This document shows positions 5,551 through 14,459 of a stretch of DNA of 19,027 nucleotides, one piece after another. The DNA is taken from positions 1 through 19,027 of the forward strand of contig CAMNBY010000221.1 in NCBI GenBank assembly GCA_946533615.1, written 5' to 3'. The stretch is from an uncultured Clostridia bacterium. Its GTDB lineage: Bacteria; Bacillota; Clostridia; Oscillospirales; Ruminococcaceae. The notes beneath the pieces are model-generated. The model saw only the letters and a list, made by a program, of their open reading frames with translations. It made no database searches and was not told the origin of the DNA. The translations under genes and the position numbers were made by a program. Numbering within the stretch: position 1 is the first letter of the stretch; every line of letters begins with the position of its first letter.

Positions 5551-7618
5551 CGCCGTTCAGCTCCTTTGCAATGCTGTCGATGTCAATATCTCCCACAAAC
5601 ACCTGCGTGTCCTTTCCGAGCGCGTCGGGAATGATCGAGAAGGTGTTCGAGATGCCGTCCTGCGCGTGTCTCCAGGGCAGCTTAGCCACAGAGGAGAGCG
5701 AAGCCGCAGCGCCGTGGGTGTCTCTGCCGTGCATCGGGTTTGCGCCCGGAGCCAGCGGCACGCCCATCTTTCTGCCGTCGGGGGTGTTGCCTGTCTTCTT
5801 GCCGTAAACCACGTTCGAGGTTATGGTCAGGATAGACATGGTCGGAATACTCATGCGGTAGGTGTGGTGCTTGCGTATCTTGTTCATGAAGCGTGTAACG
5901 AGATCGACCGCGATCTTGTCCACTCTGTCGTCATTGTTTCCGTATTTCGGGAAATCGCCCTCGATCTGGTAATCGACGACGATGCCGTCCTCGTCCCTGA
6001 TGCACTTGACCTTAGCGTACTTGATAGCCGAGAGCGAGTCGGCGACAACGGACAGGCCTGCGATACCCGTTGCAAAGTATCTCTTTACGTCCCTGTCATG
6101 CAGCGCCATCTGTATCTTCTCATAGCAGTACTTGTCGTGCATATAGTGTATTATATTCAGGGTGTTGACATAAAGCTCGGCCAGCCACTCCATCATGTCG
6201 TCATACTTCTCCATGACGTCGTCAAAGTCGAGGTAATCTCCTGTTACAGGGCGGTATTTGGGGCCGACCTGTATCTTCAGACGCTCGTCAACGCCGCCGT
6301 TTATGGCGTAGAGCAGGCACTTTGCAAGGTTCGCCCTTGCGCCGAAGAACTGCATATCCTTGCCGACCCTCATCGAAGAAACGCAGCAGGCAACGCAGTA
6401 ATCGTCGCCGTGGGTGACTCTCATAAGGTCGTCGTTCTCGTACTGGATAGACGAGCTCTTGATGGACATTTTTGCGCAGTAGCGCTTGAAGCTCTGCGGC
6501 AGCTTGGTTGACCAGAGTATGGTCATATTGGGCTCGGGCGCTGTGCCGAGGTTGTCGAGGGTGTTCAGGTAGCGGAAGGAGTTCTTCGTAACCATCGGAA
6601 CGCCGTCGATGGACACACCGCCGATAGACTCCGTCACCCAGGTGGGGTCGCCCGAGAAGAGCGCGTTGTATTCGGGAGTCCTTGCAAACTTGACCAGCCT
6701 GAGCTTCATGATAAAGTGGTCGATATACTCCTGAGCCTGCTGCTCGGTTATCAGGCCGCGCTCAAGGTCGCGCTGAATGTAGATGTCAAGGAAGGTAGAA
6801 GTCCTGCCAAGGCTCATGGCTGCGCCGTTCTGCTCCTTGACAGCCGCAAGATAGCCGAAGTAGAGCCACTGAACGGCCTCCTTGGCGTTCTTTGCGGGGC
6901 GCGAGATGTCAAAGCCGTAGATATTACCAAGCTCCTTAAGCTGTTCAAGGGCTCTTATCTGCTCCGCGAGCTCCTCGCGCAGCTGGATATTCTTCGAGGT
7001 CATTCTGACCAGCGAGGTCGCAAGCTGCTTCTTCTTGTCCTCGATCAGCAGGTCAACACCGTAGAGGGCAACTCTTCTGTAGTCGCCGACGATGCGGCCT
7101 CTGCCGTAGGCGTCGGGCAGGCCTGTGATTATGGCCGACTTTCTTGCAAGGCGCATCTCGGGAGTATAAACGTCAAAAACGCCCTGATTGTGGGTCTTTC
7201 TGTAATCAGTGAAGATCTTTACGACCTCGGGATCGACCTCGTAGCCGTTCTCGCGGCAGGCGTTCTGCGCCATTCTGATCCCGCCGAAGGGCTGGAGCGA
7301 ACGCTTGAAGGGCTTGTCGGTCTGAAGGCCGACGATCTGCTCCAGATCCTTGTCGAGGTAGCCCGCAGGGTGAGAGGTGATCGTCGATACGATCTTGGTG
7401 TCCATATCAAGGACACCGCCGGCCTCGCGCTCCTTCTTCGCAAGCTCCATGACCTGAGCCCAGAGCTTCCGGGTAGCCTCGGTGGGCCCTGTGAGGAAGC
7501 TCTCGTCGCCGTAATAAGGGGTATAATTCAGATTTATGAAATCGCGGACATTGACAGCCGTGCTGCTCCATTTTCCGGCATTGAAGCCTTCCCACTCTTC
7601 CATGAATTCACCGAACAT
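5534..7618 (-). CDS. pflB: Pyruvate formate-lyase body lacking the glycyl-radical domain
   Basis: Formate C-acetyltransferase: pyruvate + CoA gives acetyl-CoA + formate, in the cytoplasm. The 694-residue chain follows PFL closely from WEGFNAGKW near the start through GDDYCVACCVSSM, where adjacent C411 and C412 correspond to E. coli C418 and C419, and FGARANLAKCLLYAINGG, to the late motif DGISNTFSIIPDALGKD. There a normal PFL (about 740-760 residues) continues into its radical domain. This one has a short divergent tail (VFVGDIDIDSIAKELN and a few more) and stops. The radical domain is encoded two genes downstream. I chose ATG 7618 because AAAGGA lies 8 bases upstream; ATG 7627 is only 4 bases from its nearest AGGA, but remains possible. 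It is first in a three-gene operon with a near-consensus promoter, and lies downstream of pyruvate kinase. Confidence 0.95.
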   Translation of the reverse strand: MFGEFMEEWEGFNAGKWSSTAVNVRDFINLNYTPYYGDESFLTGPTEATRKLWAQVMELAKKEREAGGVLDMDTKIVSTITSHPAGYLDKDLEQIVGLQTDKPFKRSLQPFGGIRMAQNACRENGYEVDPEVVKIFTDYRKTHNQGVFDVYTPEMRLARKSAIITGLPDAYGRGRIVGDYRRVALYGVDLLIEDKKKQLATSLVRMTSKNIQLREELAEQIRALEQLKELGNIYGFDISRPAKNAKEAVQWLYFGYLAAVKEQNGAAMSLGRTSTFLDIYIQRDLERGLITEQQAQEYIDHFIMKLRLVKFARTPEYNALFSGDPTWVTESIGGVSIDGVPMVTKNSFRYLNTLDNLGTAPEPNMTILWSTKLPQSFKRYCAKMSIKSSSIQYENDDLMRVTHGDDYCVACCVSSMRVGKDMQFFGARANLAKCLLYAINGGVDERLKIQVGPKYRPVTGDYLDFDDVMEKYDDMMEWLAELYVNTLNIIHYMHDKYCYEKIQMALHDRDVKRYFATGIAGLSVVADSLSAIKYAKVKCIRDEDGIVVDYQIEGDFPKYGNNDDRVDKIAVDLVTRFMNKIRKHHTYRMSIPTMSILTITSNVVYGKKTGNTPDGRKMGVPLAPGANPMHGRDTHGAAASLSSVAKLPWRHAQDGISNTFSIIPDALGKDTQVFVGDIDIDSIAKELNGDGQDS

Positions 7619-7666
7619 AAAAGACATCCTTTCCTGACGGATTATTATAGAAAATACATCAATATA

Positions 7667-7695
7667 ATCTTACCACATCCCGCCCGATTAGTCAA
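7667..7695 (-). promoter_or_regulatory. Sigma-A promoter of the PFL operon
   Basis: Minus-strand TTGACT (7690-7695) and TAAGAT (7667-7672) with a 17-base spacer. The leader to the pflB ATG would be about 40 bases. This promoter means pfl need not depend on read-through from pyruvate kinase. No Fnr- or Rex-type site is obvious to me around it. Confidence 0.75.
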
Positions 7696-7710
7696 CGAGT
7701 TTATGTATAC

Positions 7711-7732
7711 AAAAAAAGGCGGTTCCGTGAAC
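7711..7732 (-). terminator. Weak hairpin plus T7 tract between pyk and pfl
   Basis: On the minus strand GTTC-ACG-GAAC (7722-7732) is followed after CGCC by seven T (7711-7717). The 4-bp stem is too short for a good terminator by itself, but with the strong hairpin just upstream it may complete transcript release after pyk. Confidence 0.35.
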
Positions 7733-7753
7733 TTGATTTAGATAAAATGACGG

Positions 7754-7789
7754 CAGCCATACACAACAGGTTGTGCCTGTGTATGGCTG
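7754..7789 (-). terminator. Long hairpin after pyruvate kinase
   Basis: CAGCCATACACA and TGTGTATGGCTG form a perfect 12-bp stem. An alternative fold pairs 9 bp outside plus ACAGG/CCTGT inside, with a 3-base bulge and a 5-base loop. It begins 25 bases past the pyk stop. On the minus strand the next bases are CCGTCATTTTATCT, so the T-run is delayed. Most likely the pyk transcript end. Confidence 0.6.
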
Positions 7790-7814
7790 TGAACACAATT
7801 TGTACTATTTGTGA

Positions 7815-9236
7815 TTATTTTACGACCTCAACTTTAATAAGGTTCGTGGTGCCGCTGCGGCCAAGGGGAACACCCGCCGTAACGACCACAAGATCGCCCT
7901 CCTTGAGATAGCCAAGCTTCTTTGAAACGTCCAGAGCGTGGGCTATCAGCTCGTCGGTGCTTGTCTTTTCCTCGATCATTCCGGGCTCGACGCCCCAGGA
8001 CATATTCATGTGGCGGCAGGCCGTCTCGTCGGTCGTGAGGCCGATGATCGGGCAGTTGGGGCGGAACTTGGAGAGCTGTCTTGCGGTGGCGCCGCTCTTT
8101 GTAACGGTGAGAACTGCGGCGGCTCCGAGGTCGTGAGCCGTGGTAACGGTCGCGTGAGAGATAGCCTCGGTCACAGAGGTGCTCTTTGTTTCGGGTCTCT
8201 GGCGGAACTGTTCGATGTAGTCGATGTTTTTCTCTGTGGTCTCGGCGATGAGCGCCATCGTCCTTACGGCCTCGATGGGGTGGGCTCCTGCGGCGGTCTC
8301 GCCCGAGAGCATTATAGCCGAGGTGCCGTCATATATTGCGTTTGCAACGTCGGTGATCTCGGCACGGGTCGGTCTGGAGTTCGTTATCATCGACTCAAGC
8401 ATCTGCGTGGCGGTGATGACCTGCTTGCCCGCGTTGTAGGCCTTGTGGATAAGCTCCTTCTGGATAGCGGGTATCTGCTCGAAGGGGATCTCAACGCCCA
8501 TATCTCCGCGGGCGACCATTATGCCGTCGGCGGCCTCGAGTATCTCGTCGATATTGTCAACGCCCTGGGCGTTCTCGATCTTCGCGATTATACGGGGATT
8601 TGACCAGCCCAGCGACTGGGTGAACTTTCTGAGGTATATAACGTCTGCCGCTGTGCGGACAAAGGAAGCCGCGATGAAATCGAAGCCCATCTTTGCGCCG
8701 AAGGCAAGGTCGTCCATATCCGCGTCGGAGATAAAGGGCATGGAGAGCTTTACTCCGGGAACGTTGATGCCCTTATGGTCGGAGAGCTTTCCGCCGTGGA
8801 TGACCTCGCATACTATGTCAGTATCTGTCAGGGACTTCACGACAAGCTCGATAACGCCGTCGTTTATCAGTATGCGCGAGCCGGGAGCAACGTCCTTCGG
8901 CAGGTGCTCAAAGGTTATCGAAGCGATCTCGCTTGTGCCCTCGACGTTCCTTGTGGTAAGGGTGAAGGTGTCGCCGTCCTCGATGAAAACGGGCTGATGA
9001 TCCTTGAAATCGCGCAGCCTTATCTCGGGGCCCTTAGTGTCGAGCAGGCAGGCAACGTTGAGGCCAAGCTCGCGGCTGACCCTGCGGACGGTCTCAAAGC
9101 GCTGCTGGTGTATCTCATGCTCGGAGTGGGAGAAGTTGAACCTTGCAACGTCCATTCCCGAGCGCATAAGCTCGCGGAGCACCTCCTCGTCGTCGGTCGA
9201 GGGCCCTATCGTGCAGACTATCTTTGTTTTTCTCAT
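7815..9236 (-). CDS. pyk: Pyruvate kinase
   Basis: Catalyses PEP + ADP to pyruvate + ATP, the last step of glycolysis. The 473-residue protein starts MRKTKIVCTIGPSTDD and shows MDVARFNFSHSEHE, the catalytic-lysine segment IIAKIENAQGVDNIDEIL, the metal-binding segment MVARGDMGVEIP, and TATQMLESMITNSRPTRAE followed by DVANAIYDGTSAIMLSGE. The segment LDTKGPEIR carries Glu where K+-dependent enzymes have it (rabbit E117), so K+ dependence is predicted. It is the standard size and lacks the extra C-terminal PEP-utiliser-like domain of Bacillus enzymes. It has its own consensus promoter divergent from the zinc-ribbon operon, and a weak ribosome site (AAAGG, 11 bases before the ATG). The pfl operon that consumes its product lies directly downstream. 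Confidence 0.97.
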   Translation of the reverse strand: MRKTKIVCTIGPSTDDEEVLRELMRSGMDVARFNFSHSEHEIHQQRFETVRRVSRELGLNVACLLDTKGPEIRLRDFKDHQPVFIEDGDTFTLTTRNVEGTSEIASITFEHLPKDVAPGSRILINDGVIELVVKSLTDTDIVCEVIHGGKLSDHKGINVPGVKLSMPFISDADMDDLAFGAKMGFDFIAASFVRTAADVIYLRKFTQSLGWSNPRIIAKIENAQGVDNIDEILEAADGIMVARGDMGVEIPFEQIPAIQKELIHKAYNAGKQVITATQMLESMITNSRPTRAEITDVANAIYDGTSAIMLSGETAAGAHPIEAVRTMALIAETTEKNIDYIEQFRQRPETKSTSVTEAISHATVTTAHDLGAAAVLTVTKSGATARQLSKFRPNCPIIGLTTDETACRHMNMSWGVEPGMIEEKTSTDELIAHALDVSKKLGYLKEGDLVVVTAGVPLGRSGTTNLIKVEVVK

Positions 9237-9306
9237 ATCAACACTACCTTTCGGTTGTAAGGGCAGGACCGCACACCCTGCGGTGCCGCCTCAAAGTTAC
9301 AACATC

Positions 9307-9335
9307 ATTATACTCCATAAAAAAATGATAGTCAA
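9307..9335 (-). promoter_or_regulatory. Sigma-A promoter of pyruvate kinase
   Basis: Minus-strand TTGACT (9330-9335) and TATAAT (9307-9312) separated by 17 bases. The leader to the ATG at 9236 is about 65 bases. Confidence 0.82.
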
Positions 9336-9366
9336 TAGACAATTTGTTATAAAGTGAAAACTATTC

Positions 9367-9394
9367 TTCATCGCACATCGGCTGTCCCGATGAA
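9367..9394. promoter_or_regulatory. Short inverted repeat between the divergent promoters
   Basis: TTCATCG (9367-9373) and CGATGAA (9388-9394) are 7-base inverted repeats 14 bases apart, placed between the pyk and zinc-ribbon promoters. It could be an operator shared by both; chance cannot be excluded. Confidence 0.25.
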
Positions 9395-9411
9395 AAATCC
9401 CGCGAAATCTA

Positions 9412-9440
9412 TTGACAAAAAGTAAAAAATATTTTAATAT
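9412..9440 (+). promoter_or_regulatory. Sigma-A promoter of the zinc-ribbon/lipoprotein operon
   Basis: TTGACA (9412-9417) and TAATAT (9435-9440) separated by 17 A/T-rich bases. The leader is about 28 bases and contains GGGAGG 8 bases before the ATG at 9475. No other good promoter was seen in the 21- and 57-base gaps of the following genes, so this probably drives all four. Confidence 0.82.
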
Positions 9441-9474
9441 TAAAGAAGGTATTTTATAATACGGGAGGAATAAT

Positions 9475-11043
9475 ATGTTTTGCAAACATTGCGGCGCCGA
9501 GTTGGAGAACGGCGCCAGCTTTTGTGATGTCTGCGGTCAGCAGTTCGTAATGACCGACAATATGAAGCGGGAGCAGTCTGTCCTGCAAACCCAGCAGCCC
9601 CAGCAGCAGCCCGCTGCCGAAGCGGCTGCGCTGCCTGCCAAGAGATCGCACAAGAAGCTGAAGATAATACTCATCATACTCGCGGCGCTGCTGCTGATCG
9701 GCGGCATAGTCTTCGGGGCGATCTATTATTACATTCTGCACAAGCCCGGAAACACTGTGCTGCTGGCCTGTGCCAAGACCTTCAACTCCGATAGCTTCCT
9801 CGCCGAGAGCGACACGGTGATCTATGTTGACGAGGCGGTGGCCGTCTATTCCGATACTCTCTCAAACAGCGGCAACATCGCGGAGGTCTTTATCAAGAAG
9901 CAGCTCGTCGAGACTGTGAAGGACGAGATCAAGGAAAAGCTTGGCATAACCTCGGACAAGGTGACGTTCAACGGCTCGTTCGGCGTTGTCGGGAAGGGCG
10001 ATGACTGCGTGATCTACTCGCAGATCGAGGACGCCATACAGTTCCGCCTTGACAGCGACACCGCAAGGCTGCTGGTCGGCAACGAGTACACAAGAGAACA
10101 CGACATGGAAGACATCGAGCGCAACTTCGATGACAACAAGTATGTGCGCAACTTCTTCAACATCATCGCCGTGAGAGGCCAGGACGACGACTCCGACGGC
10201 GAGAGCAAGGCCGCAAAGCAGATCAAGGAATTCTTCTCCGAGAATTACGACCAGCTCGGCTATGTGCTGGCAGACCTGCTCAACGACACAGGCGCAGGCT
10301 ATATGAAGTCCTATGAAAAGGACGGCGACACCTACACCTTCAACATCGACGCCTACGCCTTTATCCGAGCGCTGGCGGACAACGAAAAGCTTGACTGCAA
10401 GCAGGAGTTCAAGGACGCGGTCGAAAAGTACATCAAGAAGCTTGAGAAAAAGAACATAAAGAGCATCGAGTGCCTGATAAAGGCCACCGTCGGCAAGGGC
10501 AGGATCGACCACTTCGAGCAGTCCCTGACCATCAACGGCCACACCGTCGCCACCACCACTACCACCTATTCTGATTACGACGACGTGGACAGCAGCGAGC
10601 TTGACATCAAGCAGTTCAAGGGCGTGGAGAGCTCCTCGCAGATCATCGTGAAGGTTATGAGCTTCCTCCAGGGCAGGCAGCTCAGCAGCATGAACACCGA
10701 CGCCGAGGTCGTGTTCACGAAGGCCAAGGCCGCCGCCGAAGACATTCTTGACGAGGGCGGCAGCGTCAGCGACATCTACGCGCCGTCGGCGCCCGTGAGC
10801 ATCGAGGAGCTCGGCGAGTCCGACGGAAAGGTCGAGCAGGCGATATACACGGCTCTGGACGATATGGGCGAGGATAACATTCTTATCTACTGGGAGATCG
10901 ACGAGGACGGTATGCCGACCTTTGCACAGGTATGCAGGAAGGACAGCGGCATCGTAGGCCAGGAGCCCGACCCCGAGAGCAACTCCAAGCAGAAGCACGA
11001 GATAGGAACAAAATTCACGCCGTCGGCAGACGAAGACGAATAA
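9475..11043 (+). CDS. Zinc-ribbon, single-pass membrane protein A with shared C-terminal module
   Basis: A 522-residue protein of unknown function. It opens with a zinc ribbon (MFCKHCGAELENGASFCDVC; C3, C6, C17, C20). A Gln/Pro/Ala-rich linker follows, then a basic patch and one membrane span (about 62-86). The remaining ~430 residues should be outside the cell if the ribbon is cytoplasmic. The outer part has a ~300-residue region shared with the next gene (FSENYDQLGYVLADLLNDT, YTFNIDAYAF, TTTTTYSDYDDVD) and a final ~110-residue module (about 402-515; VVFTKAKAAAEDILDEGG, ILIYWEIDEDG, GQEPDPES). This is the most divergent copy of the module in the operon. First of four genes; the next starts 21 bases later. 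Zinc ribbon plus one span plus an exported domain is common in Clostridia, but I know of no assigned function. Confidence 0.85.
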   Translation: MFCKHCGAELENGASFCDVCGQQFVMTDNMKREQSVLQTQQPQQQPAAEAAALPAKRSHKKLKIILIILAALLLIGGIVFGAIYYYILHKPGNTVLLACAKTFNSDSFLAESDTVIYVDEAVAVYSDTLSNSGNIAEVFIKKQLVETVKDEIKEKLGITSDKVTFNGSFGVVGKGDDCVIYSQIEDAIQFRLDSDTARLLVGNEYTREHDMEDIERNFDDNKYVRNFFNIIAVRGQDDDSDGESKAAKQIKEFFSENYDQLGYVLADLLNDTGAGYMKSYEKDGDTYTFNIDAYAFIRALADNEKLDCKQEFKDAVEKYIKKLEKKNIKSIECLIKATVGKGRIDHFEQSLTINGHTVATTTTTYSDYDDVDSSELDIKQFKGVESSSQIIVKVMSFLQGRQLSSMNTDAEVVFTKAKAAAEDILDEGGSVSDIYAPSAPVSIEELGESDGKVEQAIYTALDDMGEDNILIYWEIDEDGMPTFAQVCRKDSGIVGQEPDPESNSKQKHEIGTKFTPSADEDE

Positions 11044-11064
11044 ACAGCCAAAGGGAGGATAACT

Positions 11065-12696
11065 ATGTTTTGCAGACATTGCGGTTTTAAGCTGAGCGAC
11101 GATTCGGCGTTCTGCATCAACTGCGGCAAGTCGGTGAGCGTTCCGCAGCAGCAGGAGCAGCAGCCATCGCCGCAGGACGATACACTTTTCATGCCCGCGG
11201 GAACGGAAAGCCGCCCGCAGACCACGGGCGGGATAATCCCCGACATCAGGACACAGCAGGCGCCTCGGCAGCAAGCCCCTCAGCAGCAGGCTGCTCCCCA
11301 AAGCTTCGCGGCTCCGACGGTGAGCGCTGCCCCCGCAGCGGCAGCCGTAAAAAAGAAAGCACCCGTCAGGCTGATAGCGCTTATCTGTGCGGGCGTGCTG
11401 CTTGTCGGCGCGATGGTTTTCGTGCTGATAAACTTTGTGCTCAAAAAGCCCGGCAACGCGGTGCTTTCGGCCTTTGCCAAGACCGTCTCCGCAGACAGCT
11501 TCCGCACCGAGACAGTGGTCAAATATGATTTTGACGGGATAAACGATCTCGCCGAGGAGCTGAGCGAAGAGGAGCTCAAGCGTTTTGACGAGGACGACCT
11601 CCGCGAACAGATCAAGGAAAGATACGGCCTCGAGCCCGACAGCCTTGACACCCGCTTCACCGCCGCGATAGCGGGCAAGGGCGACGACTGTGTTATCTAC
11701 GGCCAGTTCGGCGGCTCGGTGCAGATCCTCTGGAACAGCGACTGTCTGGAATTGAAGATCGGCGGCAAGCTGCTCGAGGACGAAGGCATCGAGCCTCGTA
11801 CCGAAAAGCAGAGCAACAAGGATATAGACAAGGCCTTCGAGATCATATCCGAGCGCGACCCCGAGAGCTTCCTCGAGGACAACGACGACCTTGCGGAGGA
11901 GCTCGAGGAGCATTTTGCAGAGAACTATGACAAGCTCGGCACCGTGCTTGCCGATATGCTCAACGACACCGACGCCAAGTATATACTTGAATACGAGCGC
12001 AGCATGAACAGCTACACCTTCGACATCGACGTTTTCAAGTTTGCGAAGGCGCTGGCAAAGAACAAGGAGCTCAAATGCACAGACGAATTCAAGGACATGG
12101 TAGACGAAATGATCGACGAGGTCGAGGAAGAAGGCATCGACGAGATCCGCGTGATACTTTCCGTTTCCCTCTCGGGCGGCAGGCTTGAGACCGTCGAGAT
12201 CGAACCGGTCGTGAACGACCACAAGCTCGGCAAGGTCACCACCACCTACTCCGACATCAACGACCTCGACCCCGACGACCTTGACTTCGAGGAATTTGAC
12301 GACGACGGCTTCGACTTCATTTACACCCCCTTGCTGATCGGCTATACACAGAAGAGCAAGCTGAAAAGCGCAAACGCAAACGCTAAGATCGTGTTCACCA
12401 CCGTTGAATGTACCGTCGCAGATATGCTCGCAGATGGCGAAAACATGACCGATGTACGCAGCCTTGACTATCCCAAAAAGATAAGCGAGCTCGACACCTC
12501 GAACCCAATCGAAAACGCAGTGTACCAAGCCATGAAGGACAACGGCGATGACAGCGGTTATGTCTACTGGGAGATCGACAATGATTACACAATAACTCTC
12601 GCCCAGTTCGGCGAGGACGAAGAAGGTATCATCGGCCAGTATCCCGACCCCGAGAGAGATGCCTCGCGGAAGCACGATATGGGCAATAAGTTCTGA
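11065..12696 (+). CDS. Zinc-ribbon, single-pass membrane protein B, paralogue of A
   Basis: A 543-residue paralogue of the preceding protein. The zinc ribbon is MFCRHCGFKLSDDSAFCINC (C3, C6, C17, C20). The linker to the membrane is longer, rich in Gln, Pro and Ala (about 24-100), and the span is at about 103-126. The exported region matches protein A along its length: KKPGNAVLSAFAKT, AGKGDDCVIYGQ, FAENYDKLGTVLADMLNDT, YTFDIDVFKFAKAL, VTTTYSDINDLD. Its last ~115 residues (from KSKLKSANANAKIVFTTVE) are far closer to the C-termini of the two lipoproteins downstream than to protein A, which suggests exchange or duplication of the 3' end. The ribosome site is AAAGGGAGG, 7 bases before the ATG. Function unknown. 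Confidence 0.85.
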   Translation: MFCRHCGFKLSDDSAFCINCGKSVSVPQQQEQQPSPQDDTLFMPAGTESRPQTTGGIIPDIRTQQAPRQQAPQQQAAPQSFAAPTVSAAPAAAAVKKKAPVRLIALICAGVLLVGAMVFVLINFVLKKPGNAVLSAFAKTVSADSFRTETVVKYDFDGINDLAEELSEEELKRFDEDDLREQIKERYGLEPDSLDTRFTAAIAGKGDDCVIYGQFGGSVQILWNSDCLELKIGGKLLEDEGIEPRTEKQSNKDIDKAFEIISERDPESFLEDNDDLAEELEEHFAENYDKLGTVLADMLNDTDAKYILEYERSMNSYTFDIDVFKFAKALAKNKELKCTDEFKDMVDEMIDEVEEEGIDEIRVILSVSLSGGRLETVEIEPVVNDHKLGKVTTTYSDINDLDPDDLDFEEFDDDGFDFIYTPLLIGYTQKSKLKSANANAKIVFTTVECTVADMLADGENMTDVRSLDYPKKISELDTSNPIENAVYQAMKDNGDDSGYVYWEIDNDYTITLAQFGEDEEGIIGQYPDPERDASRKHDMGNKF

Positions 12697-12753
12697 ACAG
12701 TAAACAAGGACACCGACCCTTAAATATAAAGATAATAAAAGGAGAAGATCACT

Positions 12754-13551
<798 letters not shown>

Positions 13552-13608
13552 ACGGTAAACAAGGGCACCGACCCTGTATATAAATCATAATAAAAGGAGA
13601 AGATCGCT

Positions 13609-14406
13609 ATGAAAAAAGCACTTACAGCGGCACTCGCATTCGGCACCGCACTGCTCTGCCTGACGGGCTGCGGGAACAAATTTGAGGGAACATGGGAATG
13701 CGTTAAAATGAAGGAAGATGATGAAACTCTTAAAGCCAAGGATTTCAAGGACGAGCTTGGATATGACACAGATGAGTACATGGTCTTTGAGCTTGACGGC
13801 GACGGAACAGGCACGCTTACATTTATGGACGGCGAATACGAGACCGATCTTGAATGGGAAGCCGACGATGACGAGATCACCTTTGAGCTGGAGGATGAAT
13901 TCCTTGACGGAAGCGACGAGCTCACCGGCGAGATCAAGGACGATCAGTTTATCATTGAGATTGAAAAAGACGACCTGAAAATGTACTTTGAAAAGTCAGA
14001 CGACAAGGACGACGACGATGACGACGATGACGATGATGACGACGATAAGGGCCGCCGCAGCAAGTCAAAGCTGAAAAGCGCAAACTCCAGTGCTAAGCTC
14101 GTGTTCACCACCGTTGAATGCACCGCCGCGGACATAATTGCCGACGGAGGCACTTATGATGATATTCACAGCCTCGCCTATCCCAAGAAGATAAGCGAGC
14201 TTGACACCTCGAACGAGATTGAGAATGCTGTGTACAAAGCCATGAAGGACAACGGCACTGACAGCGGTTATGTCTACTGGGAGATAGGAGACCGTGGCAA
14301 TGTGACCTTCGCACAGTTCGGTGAGGAGACGGACGGTGTGATCGGCCAGTATCCCGAGCCCGAGACCGACCCATCGAACGACCACGAAATGGGATATGAG
14401 TTCTGA
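13609..14406 (+). CDS. Asp-rich lipoprotein 2, tandem paralogue of lipoprotein 1
   Basis: A 265-residue predicted lipoprotein, the tandem paralogue of the preceding gene. The signal peptide is nearly identical (MKKALTAALAFGTALLCLTGC, lipidated Cys 21). The N-terminal domain (FEGTWECVKMKEDDETLKAK, YMVFELDGDGTGTLTF, DEITFELEDE) is the same fold but clearly diverged, so the duplication is not recent or has been under selection. A run of 13 Asp codons (14008-14046) and KGRRSKSK precede the C-terminal module. That module is closer to those of lipoprotein 1 and protein B than the N-terminal domains are to each other. The upstream 57-base spacer also copies the previous spacer. Last gene of the operon, followed by a strong two-way terminator. 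Function unknown. Confidence 0.86.
   Translation: MKKALTAALAFGTALLCLTGCGNKFEGTWECVKMKEDDETLKAKDFKDELGYDTDEYMVFELDGDGTGTLTFMDGEYETDLEWEADDDEITFELEDEFLDGSDELTGEIKDDQFIIEIEKDDLKMYFEKSDDKDDDDDDDDDDDDDKGRRSKSKLKSANSSAKLVFTTVECTAADIIADGGTYDDIHSLAYPKKISELDTSNEIENAVYKAMKDNGTDSGYVYWEIGDRGNVTFAQFGEETDGVIGQYPEPETDPSNDHEMGYEF
14008..14046 (+). repeat. GAC/GAT microsatellite encoding 13 Asp
   Basis: Thirteen consecutive Asp codons in lipoprotein 2, at the place of the 11-codon tract of lipoprotein 1. It acts as an acidic linker between the two domains and might bind cations (inference). Confidence 0.85.
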
Positions 14407-14423
14407 CAGAATCGCATAACACA

Positions 14424-14451
14424 AAAACTCCCCCGAGCTCGGGGGAGTTTT
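14424..14451. terminator. Bidirectional terminator between lipoprotein 2 and dnaJ
   Basis: A perfect 28-base palindrome centred at 14437/14438: four A, then CTCCCCCGAG, mirrored and ending in four T. It is followed by further T on the plus strand and on the minus strand. It lies 17 bases after the lipoprotein stop and 8 bases after the dnaJ stop, so it serves both convergent operons. Confidence 0.93.
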
Positions 14452-14459
14452 CTTTTGCC

